This document shows positions 7,438 to 15,139 of a stretch of 64,000 nt of DNA, one piece after another. The notes under the pieces were generated by a model. The model worked only from the letters and a program-made list of their open reading frames with translations. It was not told where the DNA came from and did no database searches. The DNA comes from Paenibacillus faecis. Its GTDB lineage: Bacteria; Bacillota; Bacilli; Paenibacillales; Paenibacillaceae. The translations under genes were made by a program, and so were the position numbers. Where the stretch lies: the NCBI RefSeq assembly GCF_008084145.1, contig NZ_VSDO01000001.1:1068840-1132839 (forward strand), written 5' to 3'. The stretch's first letter is position 1; each line of letters opens with the position of its first letter.

Positions 7438-8862
7438 TTACAGATCGTAGTAGAGACCGAATTCGTAAGGATGAACCCGGATTGCCACGGATCTTGCCTC
7501 AGCGCGTTTCAATTCAATGAAGTTGTCGATGAAAGCTTTCGTGAACACGCCGCCTTCGGTCAGGAACTCGTAGTCGTTCTCCAGGGCGCTGAGCGCCTCG
7601 TCGAGAGACCCCGGAACACTGCGGATTTCCGCTTTTTCCTCATTCGAAAGCTCATAAATGTTCTTGTCGAAAGGACCGTAGCCTTCTTTTCTCGGATCGA
7701 TTTTACGCTTGATTCCGTCGAGGCCGGCCATCAGCATCGCGGAGAAGGCCAGGTACGGATTCGCGGTCGAGTCCGGCGTACGGAATTCGATCCGGCATCC
7801 TTTCGGGGTAACCGCCGCAACCGGAATCCGCACAGCCGCCGAACGGTTTCCTTTGGAGTAAACCAGGTTGACCGGAGCTTCATAACCCGGAACCAGACGT
7901 TTGAAGGAGTTCGTGCTTGGGTTCGTGAACGCGATCAAAGCCGGTGCATGGTAGAGAATCCCGCCGATATAGTGCAGCGCCGTTTCGCTCAAGTTGGCGT
8001 ATGCGCCTTTTTCGTAGAACAATGGAGTATCCCCGTCAAAGATCGATTGGTGCACGTGCATCCCGCTGCCGTTGTCGCCGAACAGCGGTTTCGGCATAAA
8101 GGTCGCCGTTTTGCCGAACTGGATCGCCGTGTTGTGCACGATGTATTTATAGACCATCAGGTTGTCGGCGGTTTTCAGCAGCGTGTCGAAACGGAAGTTG
8201 ATTTCCGCCTGGCCGGCCGTAGCCACTTCGTGATGGTGGCGCTCGACGCGGAGGCCCGCCTCTTCCAGAAGCCGGCACATTTCGCTGCGGATGTCCTGCT
8301 GCTTGTCAGCCGGAGCTACCGGCACGTACCCGCCTTTTACCGGAATCTTGTATCCCAGGTTGCCGCCTTCCTCGCTGCGGCCCGTATTCCAGTTCGCTTC
8401 TTCCGAGTCTACGGAATAGTAGGTTTTGTTCATTCCGCTCTCATAGCGGACGTCGTCGAAAATGAAGAACTCGGACTCGGGAGCGAAGAAAGCCGCCGTC
8501 CCTACACCGCTCTCTTTCAAATATTCTTCCGCACGGACTGCGATGCTGCGCGGATCTCGTTCATATCTTTCACCGTCGGGGGTATAGATGTCGCAAAACA
8601 CGTTCAATGTCGGATGCGCCGTGAACGGATCCACAAAAACCGCGCCATGGTCCGGCATCATAACCATATCGGACTCTTCGATTCCACGGAATCCCGGAAT
8701 GGAAGATCCGTCGAAAGCGACGCCGTTAATAAATGTATTCTCGTCTACTTCTTTTGCCGGCAGGGTAATATGATGCGAACGGCCGGACAAGTCAACAAAA
8801 CGAAAATCGACCCACTCAATTTGCTTTTCCTGAATTGTTTTCATAACCAACTCTGCTGACAT
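7438..8862 (-). CDS. glnA: Type I glutamine synthetase, adenylylatable (GSI-beta-like) form
   Basis: ATP-dependent synthesis of glutamine from glutamate and ammonia, cytosolic dodecamer. The 474 aa are about 30 longer than the Bacillus-type enzyme. Visible elements: DGSSIPG at 51-57, FAPESEFFIFDD at 126-137 (metal ligands), HHHEVATAGQAEINFRFD at 209-226, FGDNGSGMHVHQS at 261-273, NRSAAVRIP at 339-347. Residues 398-409 read FDKNIYELSNEE, aligning Tyr-403 with the adenylylated Tyr of E. coli GlnA. The N terminus MSAELVMKTIQEKQIEWVDF also resembles the proteobacterial/actinobacterial enzyme rather than Bacillus GlnA. No glnR is adjacent, unlike many Bacillales. The ATG at 8862 has GGGGAGG ahead. 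A strong promoter and a leader palindrome lie upstream. Confidence 0.95.
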   Translation of the reverse strand: MSAELVMKTIQEKQIEWVDFRFVDLSGRSHHITLPAKEVDENTFINGVAFDGSSIPGFRGIEESDMVMMPDHGAVFVDPFTAHPTLNVFCDIYTPDGERYERDPRSIAVRAEEYLKESGVGTAAFFAPESEFFIFDDVRYESGMNKTYYSVDSEEANWNTGRSEEGGNLGYKIPVKGGYVPVAPADKQQDIRSEMCRLLEEAGLRVERHHHEVATAGQAEINFRFDTLLKTADNLMVYKYIVHNTAIQFGKTATFMPKPLFGDNGSGMHVHQSIFDGDTPLFYEKGAYANLSETALHYIGGILYHAPALIAFTNPSTNSFKRLVPGYEAPVNLVYSKGNRSAAVRIPVAAVTPKGCRIEFRTPDSTANPYLAFSAMLMAGLDGIKRKIDPRKEGYGPFDKNIYELSNEEKAEIRSVPGSLDEALSALENDYEFLTEGGVFTKAFIDNFIELKRAEARSVAIRVHPYEFGLYYDL

Positions 8863-8884
8863 AATGACTTCCTCCCCAAATCAC

Positions 8885-8917
8885 GAACATTAAAACACTT
8901 AATATTGTTTAATGTTC
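8885..8917. promoter_or_regulatory. 10-bp perfect inverted repeat in the glnA leader
   Basis: GAACATTAAA (8885-8894) and TTTAATGTTC (8908-8917) form a perfect inverted repeat with a 13-base centre. It sits between the glnA promoter and its ribosome site, so it could be an operator acting as a roadblock or an RNA hairpin. It does not fit the TGTNAN7TNACA pattern of GlnR/TnrA sites. Confidence 0.5.
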
Positions 8918-8941
8918 ATCCTTTATGTTTATACTGTCGTC

Positions 8942-8970
8942 ATTATAGAACTGACACGTCTTGTCGTCAA
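8942..8970 (-). promoter_or_regulatory. SigA promoter of glnA
   Basis: On the minus strand TTGACG (8970-8965), a 17-base spacer and a perfect TATAAT (8947-8942). The start site near 8935 gives a leader of about 70 bases containing the inverted repeat. Confidence 0.8.
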
Positions 8971-9045
8971 TAGCTATGTAAGGTATTTTTATATCTCATG
9001 TCAGCTATTATTACACTAAGTACAAATTATACGACAAAAAGTATA

Positions 9046-9076
9046 AAAGCCCTCCCGTTATCCATACGGGAGAGCT
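9046..9076 (-). terminator. Terminator of the DAHP synthase gene
   Basis: CTCCCGT (9052-9058) pairs with ACGGGAG (9066-9072), flanked by AAGC/GCTT. On the minus strand it is followed by TTTTAT. Confidence 0.75.
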
Positions 9077-9106
9077 TGATTTTGGGGTGGATAAGCCCTT
9101 GCTTTC

Positions 9107-10150
9107 TTACCGTTGGAGGGCTGCTTTCGGCGTATCAAAACGTTTGCCGACCAGCGGAGCCAGCTTCTCCAAATCCTGCAGCAAGGCTGCAAACTGATCC
9201 GGGAACAACGACTGCACCCCGTCTCCCGTCATCGAATTATCGGGATCCGTATGCATTTCGATGATGAGTCCATCCGCCCCCGCAGCCACGGATGCCTTGG
9301 TCATGGGCTCCACCAGCTCACGACGCCCGGTGCCGTGGCTCGGATCGGAGATCACCGGCAAATGGCTGAGGCCCTGCAACACGGGGATCGCCGACAGATC
9401 GAGCGTGTTCCGCGTGTAGGTTTCAAAGGTGCGGATTCCGCGCTCACACAGCATAACGTTCGGGTTGCCGCCCGCCAAAATGTACTCGGCGGCATTCAAA
9501 AATTCATCGTACGTCGCGCTGAAGCCGCGTTTCAGCAGCACCGGCTTGCCGCAAGCGCCGAGCTTGCGCAGCAAATCGAAGTTTTGCATATTCCGGGTAC
9601 CGACCTGCAAAATATCGGCGTATTCGGCACACACGTCGACGTATTCCGGCGTCATCACCTCCGTGATCGTCAGAAGGCCGTGTTTTTTGCCTGCTTCGGC
9701 CATCATGACAAGGCCTTCCACACCGATGCCCTGGAAGCTGTAAGGGCCCGTACGCGGTTTAAACGCTCCTCCGCGCAGCACCTGGCCGCCTGCCGCTTTA
9801 ACTAGGCCCGCGATTTCATCGATCTGCTCGGGAGACTCCACGGCGCAGGGGCCGCCCATAATAACGAGATCACCGCCGCCGATCTGCACGTCACCGATCC
9901 GGATAACCGTATTTTCCGGATGAAAGTCCCGGCTGGCCAATTTGTACGACTTCGATATTTTAACGACATTTTCCACATCTTTCATCTGACGAAGGTGTTC
10001 GGCCAATTTCGGTTCAATCGATCCGATGAGTCCGATTACCGTACGGTCCTTGCCGCGGGAGACGTGCGTTTGCAGTCCTTCCTTCTCAATCACGGCGATA
10101 ATTTCCTGCACCCGCTCCTCGGGTGTTTGATTGGACGTAATTACGATCAT
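9107..10150 (-). CDS. aroF: 3-deoxy-7-phosphoheptulonate (DAHP) synthase, type I beta with N-terminal regulatory domain
   Basis: First step of the shikimate pathway: condensation of phosphoenolpyruvate and erythrose 4-phosphate. The 347 aa carry a ferredoxin-like N-terminal domain (about 1-70), known in this subfamily as the site of allosteric feedback by tyrosine/phenylalanine. The TIM-barrel catalytic part follows with GGPCAVES at 99-106 and RGGAFKPRTGPYSFQG at 126-141. Further on are LLKRGFSATYDEFLNAAEYI and ISDPSHGTGRRELV. The ATG at 10150 has AAGGATG ahead. It is a single-gene unit; a stable hairpin in its leader is listed separately. Confidence 0.95.
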   Translation of the reverse strand: MIVITSNQTPEERVQEIIAVIEKEGLQTHVSRGKDRTVIGLIGSIEPKLAEHLRQMKDVENVVKISKSYKLASRDFHPENTVIRIGDVQIGGGDLVIMGGPCAVESPEQIDEIAGLVKAAGGQVLRGGAFKPRTGPYSFQGIGVEGLVMMAEAGKKHGLLTITEVMTPEYVDVCAEYADILQVGTRNMQNFDLLRKLGACGKPVLLKRGFSATYDEFLNAAEYILAGGNPNVMLCERGIRTFETYTRNTLDLSAIPVLQGLSHLPVISDPSHGTGRRELVEPMTKASVAAGADGLIIEMHTDPDNSMTGDGVQSLFPDQFAALLQDLEKLAPLVGKRFDTPKAALQR

Positions 10151-10177
10151 GAATGAATCATCCTTTCTTATTCATCA

Positions 10178-10199
10178 AGCGCGATCACTATCGCGCTTA
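10178..10199 (-). promoter_or_regulatory. Leader hairpin just upstream of the aroF ribosome site
   Basis: AAGCGCGAT (10178-10186) and ATCGCGCTT (10191-10199) form a 9-bp stem with a 4-base loop about 10 bases before the Shine-Dalgarno. No T-tract follows on the gene strand, so it is not an intrinsic terminator. It may stabilise the mRNA or control access to the ribosome site. Confidence 0.4.
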
Positions 10200-10368
10200 A
10201 ACGCTTGTTCGCTTTTAAGCTTTTATCCGTTAAAGCAACTATACCCGATTGCTTCCTGTGCGTCAACCTTTTTCTTTTACCCAGCAGCTTCTGTGGCGCC
10301 CTTACCGCAATCATGGCAAAATAAAAGATGAGGCGGGGCAGCTGTATTTCATGAAACGAGGAGGCAAT

Positions 10369-10695
10369 ATGGCACTATTACTTCAGGTCTGTTATTACTT
10401 TTACCTTCTCCAAATCCTGATGGCGGCCATCATGGCGGTTTTTCCAAGAAATGAGGTAATGCGAAGCAAGACCGGAATCGCTTCCTATACGCCTAACCCC
10501 CGGACTTTCGGAGATTATTTTTTTAACGGATGGGTCTTGTTGATTGCGGTCGGAGCTTTGTACATGGAACGCGTCAATGAATGGATTGTAAGGAAGCCGT
10601 GGTGGTTACGGATCATCATTCGCTGCGGCGTTCTATTGCTGGGCATAATGGCGGCGTTTGTGATGGCCCTTATTTATGCTTTGTTCCAGGAATGA
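10369..10695 (+). CDS. Small membrane protein of unknown function
   Basis: 108 aa with about three hydrophobic segments: near 3-23, around 52-64 (GWVLLIAVGALYM), and about 77-107. A perfect GAGGAGG lies 5 bases before the ATG at 10369, so the longer in-frame start at 10249 is rejected. The loop MRSKTGIASYTPNPRTFGDY is polar. It resembles conserved uncharacterised Paenibacillus membrane proteins, but I recognise no named family. It stands alone between divergent or unrelated genes. Confidence 0.65.
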   Translation: MALLLQVCYYFYLLQILMAAIMAVFPRNEVMRSKTGIASYTPNPRTFGDYFFNGWVLLIAVGALYMERVNEWIVRKPWWLRIIIRCGVLLLGIMAAFVMALIYALFQE

Positions 10696-10781
10696 GCGAA
10701 GCGGGCCGCAGCCTAACATAAAGGGAATTATTCCCGGTATTTTGGTGCTTGTTCGACCGCAGAGGGTCTCTAGCCGCATTG

Positions 10782-10905
10782 GCGTTGCATTAAACCTGAT
10801 CTGGTGCTGCCTGTTCGCAATCTCTTTTGCCGCCCGTCATAATAGCGGTGTTTTGGGCCGTTATTTCGGCCCGATTCGCTTTCGCGGATAAAATAGCGGC
10901 CAAAT
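10782..10905. repeat. Dispersed intergenic repeat, copy A
   Basis: About 124 bp that align with 34767-34893: a shared GCGTTGCATTAAA start, GGTGCTGCCT, TTGCCGCC, ATAATAGCGG, GGCCGTTATTTCG and an AAAATAGCGGCC end. Contains one 28-bp palindrome of the type clustered at 34828-35030. It lies between the small membrane protein and the CAP-domain gene and is noncoding in my reading. Confidence 0.6.
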
Positions 10906-10906
10906 A

Positions 10907-10942
10907 TAAAAAAACAGAAGGCCCGAAGTGAATTCGGACCTC
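10907..10942 (-). terminator. Terminator of the CAP-domain gene
   Basis: ACAGAAGGCCCGAA pairs imperfectly with TTCGGACCTCCTGT around a 5-base loop. Minus-strand transcription ends in seven T. Confidence 0.75.
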
Positions 10943-10965
10943 CTGTTCAATCGCTATCTAAAACC

Positions 10966-11682
10966 TTATCTCCCTACAAACTCCTGCGCCCAGTACCCGT
11001 TATAGTATCCGACGCCGATCAGCGTAAAATTGGGGCTCAAAATGTTGGCGCGATGCCCTTCGCTGTTCATCCAGGCATTCACAACCTCGGTCGGCGTTTT
11101 CTGGCCCATGGCGATATTCTCGCCCGCATAACGGTAGCTGATGCCAAACTGCTTCATCATATCAAACGGCGAACCGTAGGTTGGCGACGTATGGCTAAAA
11201 TAGTTGCCTTGGCTCATATCCTGGGCCTTGGCTAATGCCATCTTGTTCAAAGCGGCATCCCCGGACAGCGGTTTGAGGCCTTGTTTGGCCCGTTCCTGGT
11301 TGACCAGGGTGATCACCTGGGTGGCGAACTGGGATTTGTCCACAGCCGTACCGTTTTGAGTCTGCGCCGGCTGCGTCGGCTTCACCGATGGAGTCTGCTC
11401 AATCGGCTTCGCTGGCTGAACTGGCTGAACAGGCTTCGCTGGCTGAGCAGGTTGTACCGGATTGGCCGGCTGAGCGGTTTGAGGTTCGGATGAAGGCTGC
11501 TTATAAAATTCGTTCCAAGGTATCGTATAGAAGTAAGTCTTCCAGGTCGTTGTATTTTGTGCATTAACGGTATAATTGCCGTAAGATTGAGCCGAAGCTC
11601 CGTTAGGCAGAATCAGCGCCGCGGCGAGGACGGCCGTTAATCCTCCGGCCATCCACAGTTTGTTCTTCCGGTTTGATTTCAT
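10966..11682 (-). CDS. Secreted CAP-domain (SCP/YkwD-like) protein
   Basis: 238 aa with a Sec signal peptide (KNKLWMAGGL...GASAQ, cleavage near residue 31). A Pro/Gln/Ala-rich linker at about 68-108 consists of repeats of the QPAKPVQ type. The C-terminal CAP domain (about 116-238) has FSHTSP at 162-167, YAGENIAMG at 185-193, NSEGHRANILSPNFT at 206-220 and LIGVGYYNGYWAQEFVG. Bacterial CAP proteins are extracytoplasmic and of uncertain biochemical function; some Bacillus relatives are spore-associated. The ATG at 11682 follows GAGGAG. The gene is a single unit with its own terminator. Confidence 0.88.
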   Translation of the reverse strand: MKSNRKNKLWMAGGLTAVLAAALILPNGASAQSYGNYTVNAQNTTTWKTYFYTIPWNEFYKQPSSEPQTAQPANPVQPAQPAKPVQPVQPAKPIEQTPSVKPTQPAQTQNGTAVDKSQFATQVITLVNQERAKQGLKPLSGDAALNKMALAKAQDMSQGNYFSHTSPTYGSPFDMMKQFGISYRYAGENIAMGQKTPTEVVNAWMNSEGHRANILSPNFTLIGVGYYNGYWAQEFVGR

Positions 11683-11810
11683 GATGTCATCTCCTCTGAA
11701 GTCATTTGGTTACACTTCTGTAACCTTTCTAAGAGGAGTATAACAGAATTCTTTCCCGGAAGGACCCCGCAAAAGTTGGAAAACCTATTCCACCTGTGTG
11801 AGCAAGGGGA

Positions 11811-12767
11811 TTAAGATTTCGTCTTTACGCCTTCCTTTACCGGAGGCAGCAGCTTCTTCATATTGACCGTACGGACGATTTCCCAAGTCGCCGGATTCTC
11901 GGGATCATATTGCTCAAGATAAGCGATGACCTCCTTCGTAATCGGCGTCGGCGTGGAAGCGCCGGACGTCACCGCCACCTTTTGGATCCCTTGCAGCCAT
12001 TCGGTCTTCAACTCGGTAATATCCGCGATCCGGTAAGCCTTCACCCCGGCGATTTCCTCGGAAACTTGAGCCAAACGGTTGGAGTTGTTGCTTCGCGGAT
12101 CCCCGACGACAATAACCAGATCCGCCTGCCCCGCCTGCTCCGCCACGGCTTCCTGACGTACCTGGGTGGCGAGGCAAATTTCATTATGCACCTCGGCTCC
12201 GGGAAATTTCTCCAGCAGCTTTTTCATAATATGCTTGATATCCCATTGGCTCATCGTGGTCTGATTCGTAATGACAATGCGGTCGGCGGACACTTGAAGG
12301 TCCGCGATTTCCTCTTCTTTCTCGATCAGATGAACCTTCCCCGGCGCAACGCCTACGGCGCCTTCCGGCTCGGGATGCCCCTTCTTCCCGATATAGATGA
12401 CCTCGTATCCGTCCGCCACCTTTTCTTCGATCAGCACATGCGTCTTGGTGACGTCCGGGCAGGTCGCGTCCACCGTCGTCAGCCCTTTGTCCCGGGCCAG
12501 CTTTCGCACTTCCGGCGACACGCCGTGAGCCGTGAAAATAACGGTCCCTTTCTCCACCTGCCGCAAAATGTCCATCCGGTTCGGGCCATCCAGGGTGATA
12601 ATCCCTTCGTCCTCAAACGAGTGGGTCACATGACTGTTGTGCACAATCATGCCAAGTATATAAATCGGACGCGGCAGATCGAGGTTCTTGGCCGCCTGCC
12701 GGGCCAGCACCATCGCATCGACAACTCCGTAACAATAACCGCGCGGCGATATTTTAATGACTTCCAT
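11811..12767 (-). CDS. ispH: 4-hydroxy-3-methylbut-2-enyl diphosphate reductase
   Basis: Last enzyme of the MEP isoprenoid pathway, an iron-sulfur protein making IPP and DMAPP. The 318 aa contain the three cluster ligands Cys-12 (RGYCYGV), Cys-103 ([11 protein letters not shown]) and Cys-198 (HNEICLATQ). The conserved substrate-binding motifs [13 protein letters not shown] at 43-55, [10 protein letters not shown] at 78-87 and [10 protein letters not shown] are also present. The ATG at 12767 has GGGAG ahead. Full length for the family. Confidence 0.96.
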   Translation of the reverse strand: MEVIKISPRGYCYGVVDAMVLARQAAKNLDLPRPIYILGMIVHNSHVTHSFEDEGIITLDGPNRMDILRQVEKGTVIFTAHGVSPEVRKLARDKGLTTVDATCPDVTKTHVLIEEKVADGYEVIYIGKKGHPEPEGAVGVAPGKVHLIEKEEEIADLQVSADRIVITNQTTMSQWDIKHIMKKLLEKFPGAEVHNEICLATQVRQEAVAEQAGQADLVIVVGDPRSNNSNRLAQVSEEIAGVKAYRIADITELKTEWLQGIQKVAVTSGASTPTPITKEVIAYLEQYDPENPATWEIVRTVNMKKLLPPVKEGVKTKS

Positions 12768-12833
12768 GATTTGCTCTCCCTGCTTTCTGTTCCCGGTTTT
12801 CCTTACTCTAAAGGGAATCCCTATTATTATAGC

Positions 12834-14294
12834 CTATTCGGGAAGCGCATTAAAGACAGCGGGGAGCCAGATCACAAATGTGGTGCCTTCGCCGCGCTTG
12901 GTCATCACCTCAACCGATCCTTGATGCTCGTCGATGATCCATTTGGCGATCGACAGGCCTAGGCCGGTACCCGGCGTTACCCCGCGGGAGGGGTCCGCCC
13001 GGTAAAAACGTTCGAAGATCAACGGAACCTCGCCGCGATCCATGCCGATGCCGGTATCGGCAATCCGGATGCCTACCTGGTCGCCCGCCCGAACCGCATC
13101 GATCTTCACGCTGCCTTCTGGAGTGTATTTAAAGGCGTTCTCGATAAAAATAAACAGCATTTGCTGCAGATAGTCCTTGCTCCCCCGGACGCAGGCGCCT
13201 TCAATCGCGTCCAGATCGCCCTGGAGCCAGGCGGCGTTGCGCGGCAGAAATTGGGCTCGGCGAATCACTTCCTCCACCAGCGGACGCAGCGGCAGCGGTT
13301 CCAACTCGAGGGTCTGGCCTGCATCGGCACGGGCCAAGGACAACATGTCGTTGACCAGCCTGCTCATCCGCTGGGACTCATCCGCGATGTCGCAGACCGC
13401 CTCCAACGATAATTTTTGCAGCGACTCCTCGTCCAATCCCTGCCGCCCCGTATCCTCGGAGGATGACCACACCTTCTTCAACAGGTCCACATTGCCGCGA
13501 ATCGTGGTAAGCGGAGTCCGCAGCTCATGGGACGCATCGGAAACAAACCTGCGCTGCGCCGAGTAGGCTTCGCTCAACTCATTATAAAAGCCTTCGGTCC
13601 GGGCGAGCATGCTGTTTACCGTCCCGATTAAACGCCCGATTTCATCGTTCGGCCCGTCGTAATCGATCCGGACGCTGAGATCGTTGCCCGTCTGGATCCC
13701 GTTGGCGGCCTCGATCACTTTGCTGATCGGAGCTATCGATTTACGGGCCAGAAACAGGCCGAAGGTGCTGGCGACCACAAGCGTGATAAAGGAACCGAAT
13801 AACAGCACCGTCTTCATTTGAGCCAGCATCCGATTTTCCGCGGTCGTATCGGCGCCAAGCTGAAGCAATCCGATGATCGTATTCTCATAATAGACCGGAC
13901 GCTCATAAAGAATATAAGATTTGCCGTTTAAAATAATGCTTTGAAAGACATTATTTTTGCCGATGTCCTCCAAGTCGGGGACGGGAAAGGAAATCTCCCG
14001 CTCCTGCAGGCCGGGCGAACGGCGCATCACGCCCATGACATAGTTGTTCAATTGCCAGAATATCCGGGCATCCTCCAGCCTGATCACCTGGCTCCGGTTC
14101 AACTGGAGATCCCATCCTTGAGAGAGGGTCACGTTCTGGGAACTGAGGATTTGATCCGCCTGGTCGTCGACCTTTTTCCGGACCTCGCTAAAAATGTTGT
14201 ACTCCACAATATAGTAAATCAAGGTGCTGAACAGGATTAATGTGATGGCCAAAATACCGGTATACCAAGCTGTCAGCCGCCACCGTATCGACAT
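12834..14294 (-). CDS. Membrane sensor histidine kinase (HAMP, HisKA, HATPase)
   Basis: Partner of the response regulator directly upstream. 486 aa: first membrane helix about 8-30, an extracytoplasmic sensor of about 130 residues, second helix about 163-184, HAMP about 185-240, H box VSDASHELRTPLTTIRGN with phospho-accepting His-256, N box FIFIENAFKYTPEG, G1 DTGIGMD and G2 GTGLGLSIAKW. The ATG at 14294 starts 2 bases after the regulator's stop, with GGAGAG in the end of the regulator gene, so the two are coupled. Proximity to an htrA gene recalls the CssRS secretion-stress system, but the signal is unknown. Confidence 0.92.
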   Translation of the reverse strand: MSIRWRLTAWYTGILAITLILFSTLIYYIVEYNIFSEVRKKVDDQADQILSSQNVTLSQGWDLQLNRSQVIRLEDARIFWQLNNYVMGVMRRSPGLQEREISFPVPDLEDIGKNNVFQSIILNGKSYILYERPVYYENTIIGLLQLGADTTAENRMLAQMKTVLLFGSFITLVVASTFGLFLARKSIAPISKVIEAANGIQTGNDLSVRIDYDGPNDEIGRLIGTVNSMLARTEGFYNELSEAYSAQRRFVSDASHELRTPLTTIRGNVDLLKKVWSSSEDTGRQGLDEESLQKLSLEAVCDIADESQRMSRLVNDMLSLARADAGQTLELEPLPLRPLVEEVIRRAQFLPRNAAWLQGDLDAIEGACVRGSKDYLQQMLFIFIENAFKYTPEGSVKIDAVRAGDQVGIRIADTGIGMDRGEVPLIFERFYRADPSRGVTPGTGLGLSIAKWIIDEHQGSVEVMTKRGEGTTFVIWLPAVFNALPE

Positions 14295-14296
14295 TT

Positions 14297-14986
14297 CTAG
14301 GACTCTCCTCTCAGAATGTAGCCGGCGCCGCGAATGGTCTGAATGATTCTTTTTCCGCCGTGCTCCTCCGTTTTTTGTCTGAGCATGGCTATATATACCT
14401 CCAGCACATTGGATTCACCGCTGTAGTCATATCCCCAAATTTTATCCATGATGAGGTCCCGGGTCAGCAGGCGCTTCGGATTCTGCATAAACAGATGCAG
14501 TAAATCAAACTCCTTCGCCGTCAGTTCCAATCGTTGCCCGGATCGGAGCACTTCCCGGGAATCCATGTCCATCACGATATCCTCGAATACAAGCCGATGT
14601 TCCGGAGTATCGCCCGCCGGTTCTCTGCGTCTGAGCAGCGCACGCACCCGCGCGAGCAGTTCTTCCAAAGCAAAGGGTTTGACCAGGTAATCGTCCGCCC
14701 CCGTATCCAGGCCTTTGACGCGGTTTTCGACCTCGTCCTTGGCGGTAAGCATCAGAACGGGGACACCGCTACCCCCTTCGCGCAGCCGCCGGCAAACCTC
14801 GAACCCGTCGATTTGCGGCATCATGACATCCAGGATAATCAAATCGGGGTCGGCCGACATCACCATCGACAACCCTTCCGCTCCGTTCCTCGCCGTATGG
14901 ACGTCATAGCCTTCAAAAGCGAGGCCCCGCCGCAGCATGGACGTAATTTTTTCATCGTCATCTATGACCAGAATCGAGGATCTCAA
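14297..14986 (-). CDS. OmpR/PhoB-family response regulator
   Basis: 229 aa: receiver domain with acidic pocket VIDDDEK at 7-13, phospho-acceptor Asp-53 (LIILDVMMPQ) and signalling Lys in GADDYLVKPFA. A winged-helix domain follows (about 130-229) with LELTAKEFDLLHLFMQNP and the recognition-helix region NVLEVYIAMLRQKTE. The start is TTG at 14986, 7 bases after GGAGAG. It is first in the two-gene operon with the kinase and lies downstream of the htrA-like gene on the same strand (150 bases between). Regulation of that protease is plausible but not shown. Confidence 0.93.
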   Translation of the reverse strand: MRSSILVIDDDEKITSMLRRGLAFEGYDVHTARNGAEGLSMVMSADPDLIILDVMMPQIDGFEVCRRLREGGSGVPVLMLTAKDEVENRVKGLDTGADDYLVKPFALEELLARVRALLRRREPAGDTPEHRLVFEDIVMDMDSREVLRSGQRLELTAKEFDLLHLFMQNPKRLLTRDLIMDKIWGYDYSGESNVLEVYIAMLRQKTEEHGGKRIIQTIRGAGYILRGES

Positions 14987-15080
14987 CCGTCATCTCTCCT
15001 TCGACAAAACTGTTTTACCTATTATTTTAGCAAAAAGATCCGGGATTCGCGCATCCCGTGAGCTCTTCGATCAGGCTTAA

Positions 15081-15112
15081 TAAAAGACGGCCGGGACACG
15101 CCCTGCCGTCTT
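15081..15112 (-). terminator. Terminator of the HtrA-like gene
   Basis: AAGACGG/CCGTCTT with an inner CCGGG/CCCTG stem; minus-strand output ends in TTTTATT. It separates the protease from the regulator operon. Confidence 0.65.
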
Positions 15113-15139
15113 GAACTTGTTTATAGCCTTTCCTTTTGC

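Noticed and set aside
7429..8859. 476-codon plus-strand open frame
   Set aside because: Antisense to glnA; no start signal and His/Arg/Phe-rich composition typical of a shadow frame.
8942..8970. GlnR/TnrA box at the glnA promoter
   Set aside because: TGTCAGTTC...GACGACA shows partial symmetry but does not satisfy TGTNAN7TNACA spacing.
10676..10891. 71-codon plus-strand open frame after the small membrane protein
   Set aside because: Overlaps the dispersed repeat, has no ribosome site, and the matching repeat at 34.8 kb is not open in the same frame.
11382..11493. Possible tandem DNA repeats in the CAP-domain gene
   Set aside because: The repetition is the Pro/Gln/Ala linker of the protein; codon-level repeats within a real CDS.
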